Origin: Thiodiazotropha sp040791665
GTDB lineage: Bacteria; Pseudomonadota; Gammaproteobacteria; Chromatiales; Chromatiaceae
Direction of reading: 5' to 3'
DNA: 64,000 nt
NCBI GenBank assembly: GCA_040791665.1
Contig: JBFNNX010000009.1
Span: 434,001-498,000, forward strand
Shown: one piece after another, positions 52,173 to 59,647 of the stretch
How positions within the stretch are numbered: the first letter of the stretch is position 1
Layout: each line of letters opens with the position of its first letter
The notes under the pieces: generated by a model
Databases searched by the model: none
Seen by the model: the letters and a program-made list of their open reading frames with translations, nothing else
Told to the model about the DNA's origin: nothing
Position numbers and translations under genes: made by a program

Positions 52173-53143
52173 TGACGCGGTGCGGGTATGTTTGCCAGCA
52201 GATCGTTCAGTACGTCGTCTGGCTGATAGCCCTCGATCTCCAGGTCGGTCGCGAGTCTGATACGATGCCGCAGCACTGGAAGTGCCGCCGCCTTGATATC
52301 GTCGGGTGTAACATAGTCACGCTGAGATAAAAAAGCCTCGGCCCTCGCCACCCGCAGCAGTGCAATACTCCCGCGCGGACCGGGTCCTGCCTCGATCCCG
52401 TTCCAGTCACGTGCCGCCCTGACCAGGCGTACCGCGTAATCGATGATCTGCTCATCCATCTGCAGCTGTGCAATGTGCGTCTGCAATAGTGGGATCTCCT
52501 GCGCATTCACCTGGGGGCGTATGGCGGAGGTATCGAGCTGATCGCCGACAACTCCCCGGGTCACCTGTTTTACCATCGACTGTTCATCGCCTTCTGCAGG
52601 ATAGTCGATGAAGACCTTGAGTAAGAAACGATCGAGTTGTGCCTGTGGCAGTGGATAGGTGCCCTCCTGTTCGATAGGATTCTGGGTCGCCAAAACCAGA
52701 AAAGGGGGAGAGAGCGGAAAGGTACGGCCTTCAATGGTGACTTGCTGCTCCTGCATTGCCTCCAGCAAAGCCGATTGCGTCTTGGCCGGAGAACGATTGA
52801 TCTCATCTGCGAGCAGTAGATTGCAAAATACCGGCCCCTTGCGTACCCGGAAGTTTTCGCTCTTCATATCGAACATGATATGACCTGAGATATCGCTCGG
52901 CATCAAATCCGGCGTGAACTGGATACGACTGAACGATCCCTTCACCGCTGCCGCCAGGCACCGTACCAGTAGAGTCTTGCCCAGACCCGGCACACCTTCC
53001 ACCAGCACATGTCCGGCGGAGTAGAGTGCCAATATCACTTCATGTATAACGCGCTGCTGGCCGATTACCGCACGTGCGATCTCCTCTTCCAACCCTCTGG
53101 CGCGCTGTACGAGAGATTCACTTAACCCTGCTTCCGCTACCAT
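52169..53143 (-). CDS. MoxR-family AAA+ ATPase
   Basis: 324 residues from ATG 53143 (AGGA 9 nt upstream); ATG 53152 is the alternative. Walker A is GVPGLGKTLL, Walker B is LLLADEINR, followed by SPAKTQSALLEAMQE and the sensor ATQNPIEQEGTYPLPQAQLDRF. MoxR ATPases act as chaperones that assemble or activate partner complexes with VWA-domain proteins such as the adjacent DUF58 protein. It overlaps the 3' end of the DUF4350 gene. Confidence 0.95.
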   Translation of the reverse strand: MVAEAGLSESLVQRARGLEEEIARAVIGQQRVIHEVILALYSAGHVLVEGVPGLGKTLLVRCLAAAVKGSFSRIQFTPDLMPSDISGHIMFDMKSENFRVRKGPVFCNLLLADEINRSPAKTQSALLEAMQEQQVTIEGRTFPLSPPFLVLATQNPIEQEGTYPLPQAQLDRFLLKVFIDYPAEGDEQSMVKQVTRGVVGDQLDTSAIRPQVNAQEIPLLQTHIAQLQMDEQIIDYAVRLVRAARDWNGIEAGPGPRGSIALLRVARAEAFLSQRDYVTPDDIKAAALPVLRHRIRLATDLEIEGYQPDDVLNDLLANIPAPRQ

Positions 53144-54287
53144 CGTATTCATTCCTATCTGGATGCAAGGCTGCAAAAAGCCGTTGCAGATTTGTTGTGA
53201 TTTTGATCAGTTGCCCCGTATCGCTACGCCGGGTATAGAGTGCTCTCTGTATCGAATCGGCGGTCATCCCTGTCTGATTCGCCAACCAGCTGCAGCGGGC
53301 CTTCTGATCCATCTGTTGCAATAGAGGGTGGCTTACCAACCAGCGCTTTTCCACCTCTTTGCGCGTTGCTTCAAGCAAACCCACTGAAGGATTGTGCCGC
53401 CATGTAAAATCTGCAGTCGCTTGCAGGTGCTCCAATAGATCCCGATGCTTCGTCATGCGTGGCAAAAGCAATGGGCCTGTTGTGTACTGCAGTCGCCGTA
53501 TGGTGACTATGCCAAATAGCGCAGAGCTGATCAGTAGATAAGGTGCATGCCGCCATATGAATGATATCAGGGATGGCATCTGGGAATCGTATAGAAGCCA
53601 GGCATGATCTGCATCATCGGCAAGGTACGCCAACAGCAGGGCATGATCCTTCTCACCGATCCGTTCATTGGTCAAAAAGTCGCTGTCGCTGAGAAAGGTA
53701 ACGCTACCCTCTCCCCAGGGAAAACGCACCAGGTGCGAAAACCCATCATCCGGTGATGCAAAATAGGACCTCTCGTTATCCACGCTAAACCACTTGTCTG
53801 AATCGAACGCTATCTGCAGCGAATCCTCGCTCCACGGCAGTATGACGGAACCAGCCGCTTCCGCTTCGAATAACTCATCCGATTCCACTATCACTGCAAA
53901 CTTTTCCAAGAGCGGATGGCCGCTCCCCTCCTCCACGGCATTGCCGGGCGTCACTACCAGTGTGCCGCCCTGTTCCACCCAAGCCAATAGTGAAGCCACG
54001 CGGGATTGGGTAAGCGGAGGCCCCAGATCCCGAACCAAGAGTAATCCTCTCTGCGGTGGGGGTTCGACGAGGAGTTGGCGGCCGGCTTGGCTGATTGTGG
54101 AGATGCCAAGGTGAGAAAGATAGCGCTCAGCTGCAAGCAAGGAATTGCGTCTTGCCTCTGCCCCCATGTCGCCTCGAACCTGTTCCGGAACATACTCGAA
54201 ATTGTTAAGAAACCAGACGCTCAACGCTCCCCCGATGAGAATCAGCACTATCAGGCCGGCTGCAATTGGCACACCGTTATTCCGCAC
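53118..54287 (-). CDS. DUF4350 domain-containing protein
   Basis: About 389 residues from GTG 54285-54287 with GGGG upstream; the open frame to 54362 overlaps the neighbouring gene deeply. One N-terminal membrane helix (IAAGLIVLILIGGALSVWFL) is followed by a Rossmann-like periplasmic part (RRNSLLAAERYLSHLGI, GTLVVTPGNAVEEGSGHPLL) and a second helix (APYLLISSALFGIVTIRRLQ). This matches the DUF4350 membrane protein found in MoxR/SpoIIM clusters. Function unknown. Confidence 0.85.
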   Translation of the reverse strand: MRNNGVPIAAGLIVLILIGGALSVWFLNNFEYVPEQVRGDMGAEARRNSLLAAERYLSHLGISTISQAGRQLLVEPPPQRGLLLVRDLGPPLTQSRVASLLAWVEQGGTLVVTPGNAVEEGSGHPLLEKFAVIVESDELFEAEAAGSVILPWSEDSLQIAFDSDKWFSVDNERSYFASPDDGFSHLVRFPWGEGSVTFLSDSDFLTNERIGEKDHALLLAYLADDADHAWLLYDSQMPSLISFIWRHAPYLLISSALFGIVTIRRLQYTTGPLLLPRMTKHRDLLEHLQATADFTWRHNPSVGLLEATRKEVEKRWLVSHPLLQQMDQKARCSWLANQTGMTADSIQRALYTRRSDTGQLIKITTNLQRLFAALHPDRNEYDGSGSRVK

Positions 54288-55758
54288 TGTTAACCCCAAA
54301 ATAGCTACGCCAATCACGACACAGCAGCAGCGCCTTCTCCTTTGGTGGCTGCATATGTCCATAGGCTATTTGCTGCCACATGGCGGTTAAGCGGGAAAAG
54401 TAGACTGTTGAATCGTCGGCGATCACGCCGCGGACACTACTCAAGCACTCACCCTCGGTGGATCCCTCGACGATCTCTATTGCATGGTCATGAATCAACA
54501 CTGACAAGGCGGCCCTGTATAGAAGACTCAATCCTGCCCTGTAATCCCCATTATCAATCATGGATACGGCCTCTGCAGCCGGATCGGCCGGTAAACTCTC
54601 AGGACGCAGGTCGAGACCGACAACTTGACTGGGAATCTGTCTGTTGTTGCGCTGCGGCAGATCCCTCCCTTGCAGCAAGGAACGGTTATGTACAAACCAG
54701 TTGAGCAGGTAGGCCAGTATACCCGCAACAGTCAGCCACAGGGCCACCTCTCCATAAAAGGCCATGTCACCGACAAACCCGCCGAGTACCTGTTGCAACC
54801 ACTCTTCCAACCAATTGCTCCCATCCTCGCCTGAATCCTCTCCGATGTATTTCCAGTAACCCCGCTCTTGATAACGACCGAATGCATCATCGGTCAAAAT
54901 CTCATTTATCAGATCCCGGGATTCCTGAGGATCCATCTCCAGCGCTTCAACGGTTCCAGGTTGCACGCCAACCACCGTTAAGGCAATGGCGAGAAGGAGT
55001 GATGCCGCACCAACCAATTGCCTGCGATGATGGCGTTGGGCCATGTTTCTCAAACCAATCTCCAGGTCCCATGCCTCAAGCTGACTACGCCGGTTGAGAT
55101 AGAGCGCAAAGCCTCCGGATACGTAGAAAGGTGCGATAAGGGACATCGCCAGCAAGGCACAACCATGGTGCAACCATTCACTCAACGGATCAGGATCGAA
55201 TATGTAACTTTGCCAGTCGATCCAGAGTAGCTCTTGCGGGATCAGGCTGATGACAAGCAAAATGAAACCCAGCTCCAATATGATCTCAAAATGGAGGCCT
55301 ACCAACGTCAGCCACCCAGCAGCATGAGTTCCTCGGCTGAGAACCCCGATACGGCTGCTGCGTTTAACGCCCTTCAATCCCTCGAGAACAGCCACCGGCA
55401 TGACGAATGAGCGTGAAGGACTCAATCGGCGCCAGGTAAGATTGGCTATCAACTGGGGCAGCACTATCTTGAACCAATTGCGAAATACCGTCTTGATCGG
55501 TGTGGTTTCAGCAAACAGGCGGCGACTCAACCAATAGAGTAAAGCTGGCTCATAAAGCGGTTTCATCCACCATAGTATCAGGCCGGCCAACCAAAGCGGC
55601 AAAGGCAGAAGTGCCAGTACAACCATTATTGGCAGTGCGCTGCAGAGCCATAGGAACCAGAGCGGCATATACCACTTCCGCGCCATGGCAAAGCCCAGAT
55701 CGATACTCTCCCATGCCTGACGCGGTCTCAACTTGACGGCTATCCTAGCGAGGTCCAT
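54277..55758 (-). CDS. DUF4129 domain-containing membrane protein
   Basis: 493 residues with several membrane helices (about 30-65, 150-185, 205-230, 255-275 and 360-380) and a C-terminal DUF4129 domain including AGLSLLYRAALSVLIHD, EGECLSSVRG and FSRLTAMWQQIAYG. The DUF4129 domain is often in membrane proteins next to transglutaminase or MoxR genes. It overlaps the SpoIIM-like gene by 14 nt and the DUF4350 gene by 11 nt, so translation is coupled. Confidence 0.88.
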   Translation of the reverse strand: MDLARIAVKLRPRQAWESIDLGFAMARKWYMPLWFLWLCSALPIMVVLALLPLPLWLAGLILWWMKPLYEPALLYWLSRRLFAETTPIKTVFRNWFKIVLPQLIANLTWRRLSPSRSFVMPVAVLEGLKGVKRSSRIGVLSRGTHAAGWLTLVGLHFEIILELGFILLVISLIPQELLWIDWQSYIFDPDPLSEWLHHGCALLAMSLIAPFYVSGGFALYLNRRSQLEAWDLEIGLRNMAQRHHRRQLVGAASLLLAIALTVVGVQPGTVEALEMDPQESRDLINEILTDDAFGRYQERGYWKYIGEDSGEDGSNWLEEWLQQVLGGFVGDMAFYGEVALWLTVAGILAYLLNWFVHNRSLLQGRDLPQRNNRQIPSQVVGLDLRPESLPADPAAEAVSMIDNGDYRAGLSLLYRAALSVLIHDHAIEIVEGSTEGECLSSVRGVIADDSTVYFSRLTAMWQQIAYGHMQPPKEKALLLCRDWRSYFGVNSAE

Positions 55759-56734
55759 GCCGCCTCCTGCCCTGCAACAAAAGGTAGGCGATAACCGCAG
55801 ACCAGAGAAGAGCCGCTACAAGATACTTAATCGCTGGTTGCAACTGCATGGATGACCAGAAGGCCTCGATAAACGCTGCCGCAAGCAACATCAACGCCGC
55901 ACCCAAGACCAGTTGCAAGGCTTCCTGCGCTTGATCCTTGAGCGCCTGCACACGCGTCTGCTGACCGGGTGCGATCACCGCATGCCCCAGGCGCAATCCC
56001 GCTGCACCGCAAATCACGATGGCGGTTAACTCGAATGAGCCATGGCCGGAGACAAATGGCCAGAATGTATCGTAATAGCCAAGTTGCGTTAAATGACCGG
56101 CCAAACCACCGATCACCAATCCGTTGAAGAGCAATATAAAGATTGTCCCTACAGCGAATACTATTCCACTGGCGAAGGTCCTGAAGCCGATCCCGATGTT
56201 ATTCAGGATATAGTAACCGAACATGGTGAAATCCGTTTCGGAACTACGCTCGAGCGCACGCCCGAGTCGTTGATTTGTCGGGTCGTAACTACTCTCCATC
56301 TGTGCCACCGTCGATTCGTCGATAAGTGTGTAGATCAAATCCTCCTGCAGATAGCAACCCACTCCCATCAGCAAAGCCGGCACAAGAAAAAAAAACAAAG
56401 AGATCGCAAAATAACCACCACTTCGGCGCACGGCACAGGGAAACCCTGCATAGATAAAACCAAGCAACCGCCATCGCCACCCCCCCTGCTGGCGATAGAG
56501 CAGTGAATGCCCGCGCAATACCATGCCATGCAACTGTTCGATCAGGGCGGGGCTGAAACCACGACCACGCGCCAGAGCGTAATGGCTGCAGAGCTGACGA
56601 TAGAGGGCGGGAAATCGCAGCTGCTCTTGCAGCGACATTCGCCGCTTGCCTTGCGGGCGCCTTAGATCATCCATCAGCACCCCAATTTGATCCCACAGGG
56701 ATTGATTTTCCGCTTCAAACTGTTGTTGTCTCAT
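55745..56734 (-). CDS. SpoIIM-like (stage II sporulation protein M family) membrane protein
   Basis: 329 residues. The N-terminal third is soluble and helical (LWDQIGVLMDDLRRPQGKRR, FPALYRQLCSHYALARGRG). The rest has about five membrane helices with the family pattern FGYYILNNIGIGFRTFASGI and SGHGSFELTAIVICGAAGLR. In Bacillus SpoIIM works in peptidoglycan remodelling; the Gram-negative relatives have no known role. It overlaps the RDD gene by one base. Confidence 0.92.
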   Translation of the reverse strand: MRQQQFEAENQSLWDQIGVLMDDLRRPQGKRRMSLQEQLRFPALYRQLCSHYALARGRGFSPALIEQLHGMVLRGHSLLYRQQGGWRWRLLGFIYAGFPCAVRRSGGYFAISLFFFLVPALLMGVGCYLQEDLIYTLIDESTVAQMESSYDPTNQRLGRALERSSETDFTMFGYYILNNIGIGFRTFASGIVFAVGTIFILLFNGLVIGGLAGHLTQLGYYDTFWPFVSGHGSFELTAIVICGAAGLRLGHAVIAPGQQTRVQALKDQAQEALQLVLGAALMLLAAAFIEAFWSSMQLQPAIKYLVAALLWSAVIAYLLLQGRRRHGPR

Positions 56735-57447
56735 CAGCGTCCCTTGAGTATCCAGTTTGCATAGGCGTAGAGCTCATCGACAGCAGCATCTCCACTCAAC
56801 CCGGTCTGTTCGGTCAACAATTCAGCCAATTCCTGCCGTCGACCCGGAGATAGTCTCTCGCCCCGTTCAGCGAAGGCCAGCAGAGTCAGCTGCTCTGACT
56901 CGGAAAGTTCGACGGGTGGTTTACCGGCCACCGCTTGAGGAGGAAGATCACGCTGTTTCTGTTTATCCCGATAGATAACCACTGTTCCTGCGGCCAAATC
57001 GCCGAGACGCTTGAAACGCCTGTTGACCAGCATAGCCAATAGACCGGTGGCATAGAGAATGGGCAGAAAATCAGCCGTTCTCAACAGGTTTCTTATCACA
57101 GAGGCGCTCGGAGTCACCGGTGTGCCATTATCCTGTATAACATGAATACCCATGGCACGTTTACCCGGAGTGGCGCCGTTTTGTATTTCGAACACCACTG
57201 GATAAAACCATTCAACGAGAAAGACACCGATCAGAACGAAGGCCATTCCCAAGCCACCCAGAAGGGACATCGCGAGCACCAGAACGAGATAGATCACACC
57301 GCGCACTGCCGCATCTATCGCCCAGGCACAGGCTCGCACTACCGGACCGGCTAGGCGATAATCGAGTAATACCCCTTCCGGGATCTCATAACTCAGCAGG
57401 GTGTCGAGCGGTTCTGCATAGTCCTCTTCTGTGAGTTCAACCTGCAT
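56734..57447 (-). CDS. RDD family membrane protein
   Basis: 237 residues. The RDD domain (about 25-150) has PVVRACAWAIDAAVRGVIYL, then GATPGKRAMGIHVIQDNGTP. Membrane helices lie in 40-80 and 120-145. A polar C-terminal tail of about 70 residues (SEQLTLLAFAERGERLSPGR) is helical. RDD proteins are often transporters or partners of other membrane systems. It starts 3 nt after the BPSS1780-like gene. Confidence 0.92.
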   Translation of the reverse strand: MQVELTEEDYAEPLDTLLSYEIPEGVLLDYRLAGPVVRACAWAIDAAVRGVIYLVLVLAMSLLGGLGMAFVLIGVFLVEWFYPVVFEIQNGATPGKRAMGIHVIQDNGTPVTPSASVIRNLLRTADFLPILYATGLLAMLVNRRFKRLGDLAAGTVVIYRDKQKQRDLPPQAVAGKPPVELSESEQLTLLAFAERGERLSPGRRQELAELLTEQTGLSGDAAVDELYAYANWILKGR

Positions 57448-57450
57448 GGG

Positions 57451-58713
57451 TCAGCTGTAGTAGATATCCCGATAAGCCGAATAGATGGCAGCGATCAGAA
57501 TGGGAGAGACGATCAGCAGTCCCAGACCAAACGGGATGAAACCCACGATCATCAGCACAATCGCAGCCAGGCTATAGAGAAAGAATGGCAGGATATTTTT
57601 CAGACAACCCATGAAGCTTGCCTTCATCGCCTCCCAAGCGGACATATCGTTCAGCGATACCAGCGCCGGCGCAAACAGATAGGCCATTATGATCGGGATA
57701 AATAACAGAGATGCGACCAGCAGGCCAATCACGAATGAGGGTGAGAAAAACATCATTGCCATCATTTCAGGATCGGCTTGATTGGCAGCCAGTTCTCCGA
57801 TGTTGCCAAACATCAAGGCGGCAAATCCGACAATGAAGAGAATCATAAAGATCAGATAGAAGACGCCAACCAATATGGCTTGCCCGGCATTGTTGGCGAA
57901 CCCTGCAAACAGATGGCTGATAGAGAAATCCTCTCCCTGGTCCTGCTCATAACAACCGATCATCAAACCGGCGATCAACACGGGAGTCATCACATTGACG
58001 ACAAGGGCGCCAAAGATGGGGATCAAACTGAATACGAACGCTAAAACAAACCATATGAGCATAACCACAATCCAGCTCACTGGCGCCTGTTTGAAATGCC
58101 ACCACCCTTTGGCGATCCACTTAAGCCCATTCCCGGCGGTTACGCCATGGGGTCCCGTCATATCGCCGTCCATCGGCTGTACAAGCTCGGCTTCCGGCGT
58201 GGTGTAGGGATTCTCATCGGTTCCCGGGTCACCATTTGCCTGGTCGATCTGGGCGGCCAGATCAGCCTCCCTCGCCTTGGCCGCATGGTATTTGGCGGCC
58301 ACGATACCGCAATCCTGACAAATTCCCATCTGCATGTTCGGGGAACCGCACTTGGGACAGCGGTTACCGGCAGGATTCATTGTGGGATCCAACACCTCAG
58401 TAGCATCCTCGTCACCATTATCGATAGTTACAAGGGAGAGATGAGAGAGTTTGTCGAGCTGATCAGCTGCTTTCGCCGGAGGTTTCGGATCGAGTTCGAT
58501 GATCAGGCCAAGTTTCTCAAGCGATTCCTGATACTTTTCTGCCTTTTCCAGGTCGATATCCTTTTTCAAGGTCACAGGCCTGCCACTGATAATCAGCTTT
58601 TCAGCCTTATCCGGCCCTAATTTGAATTTCTCACTGAACAGGGCAATGATCCGATCCTGATTGGCTCCCGGCTTCAACTTACCGGTATAGATAACTTTAT
58701 AAACTTCTGACAT
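57451..58713 (-). CDS. BPSS1780-like membrane protein with zinc ribbon, first gene of the MoxR operon
   Basis: 420 residues. A basic N-terminal domain (1-80, VIYTGKLKPGANQDRIIALF) resembles small ribosome-associated or ligand-binding modules; it is followed by a zinc ribbon CPKCGSPNMQMGICQDCG (C119, C122, C132, C135), a charged linker, and five or six membrane helices (about 215-415) starting GLKWIAKGWWHFKQAPVSWI, the BPSS1780 pattern. Its function is unknown. The gene begins the operon, so it is the likely place of the main promoter. Confidence 0.8.
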   Translation of the reverse strand: MSEVYKVIYTGKLKPGANQDRIIALFSEKFKLGPDKAEKLIISGRPVTLKKDIDLEKAEKYQESLEKLGLIIELDPKPPAKAADQLDKLSHLSLVTIDNGDEDATEVLDPTMNPAGNRCPKCGSPNMQMGICQDCGIVAAKYHAAKAREADLAAQIDQANGDPGTDENPYTTPEAELVQPMDGDMTGPHGVTAGNGLKWIAKGWWHFKQAPVSWIVVMLIWFVLAFVFSLIPIFGALVVNVMTPVLIAGLMIGCYEQDQGEDFSISHLFAGFANNAGQAILVGVFYLIFMILFIVGFAALMFGNIGELAANQADPEMMAMMFFSPSFVIGLLVASLLFIPIIMAYLFAPALVSLNDMSAWEAMKASFMGCLKNILPFFLYSLAAIVLMIVGFIPFGLGLLIVSPILIAAIYSAYRDIYYS

Positions 58714-59178
58714 TACCCTTCTCTCCAGTAAACCCCTTTGGAAGGCAAAACCCGATGCATTCCATTCTCCATATAAACGGCAATGTGCGCCTGTTCTTAA
58801 ATCGGGGCAGAATCAGCCTGCACCAAAAGCCACACCCTATCGACGCCACATAACTCCATGATTATTAAATTAATCTATTAATTTAATAATTGTACTGTCT
58901 AAGTTTGCACCCCATTCTGAATTGATCACGATCAATAAATCTGCAGTTTTTTACTCGGTTTTCGACGAAAAGGCCGTGGGACAATCTCAATCCAATGCCT
59001 GTCGGTTGCTCATCCCCCTCTGTGGCTCCCCAAGACAGGGGCTCCGTGACCCGGATTGGCCATTTGTCCGGGCGGTGGTACGACACGGATAGGCAGGAGC
59101 GACTATCCCCAATCTCCCTGTGCCTGCCTAATCCACAATCCATATGCCATAAGTTACAACAAATCAATCGGACAAAAC
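58714..59178. other. Structured intergenic region upstream of the BPSS1780-like gene
   Basis: 465 bp with no convincing gene. The part 58730-58900 is AT-rich and probably contains the operon promoter. The part 58998-59129 is GC-rich and contains three consecutive hairpins: CCTGTC/GACAGG (58998-59039), CCCGGA/TCCGGG (59050-59072) and AGGCAGG/CCTGCCT (59091-59129). I did not recognise an RNA family. Confidence 0.5.
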
Positions 59179-59646
59179 TCAAATGGAATCCTCAATAATA
59201 CCCTCCAGCAGGGTGATGATTTCATCTGTTGCCTCTTTAGCCTTTCCGGCGAGATGCTGGGAACGATAGGCGACGTATACCTGTTGCGGATCTTCCCGCT
59301 TTACATAGACCGCAATGGTGAAAGGGCATATGGCGATATTTTCAGGGGCTGCCTGGGCCATCTTGTGCGATATCACTGCACTGCAGAACTCAACGGACTC
59401 CGCCTTGGTAAAGACCTCCGTGTAACCCAGGTCCGGCGCGGTGCGATTCAACATATCGCTCACGTGAAGGGTACCGCTGACCAGAAGCCCCCGTTCGACT
59501 ATGGCCATCTTGATGTTATCCACAACATCTTCGAATGGTTCTTCGGACTTGAAGACTTTTACCGCAGAGGGGGAATCCGCAGGTCCATTCGCCATACAAA
59601 GCCCGGTAATGAGAAACAGTATACAGAGTGCCAGAATAACACGCAT
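59179..59646 (-). CDS. DUF302 domain-containing exported protein
   Basis: 155 residues from ATG 59644-59646, with a signal peptide (MRVILALCILFLITGLCMA). The DUF302 domain includes SEEPFEDVVDNIKMAIVERG and an AVISHKMAQAAPENIAICPF segment. DUF302 proteins bind small ligands; the role is unknown. The start lies one base after the TRAP permease stop, so it is co-transcribed with the TRAP genes, and the protein likely acts in the periplasm. Confidence 0.88.
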   Translation of the reverse strand: MRVILALCILFLITGLCMANGPADSPSAVKVFKSEEPFEDVVDNIKMAIVERGLLVSGTLHVSDMLNRTAPDLGYTEVFTKAESVEFCSAVISHKMAQAAPENIAICPFTIAVYVKREDPQQVYVAYRSQHLAGKAKEATDEIITLLEGIIEDSI

Positions 59647-59647
59647 T

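Noticed and set aside
58883..59182. 99-codon minus-strand frame in the structured island
   Set aside because: Composition is unlike the neighbours, there is no ribosome-binding site, and the DNA is better explained by stem-loops; the frame ends inside the DUF302 gene's 3' end.
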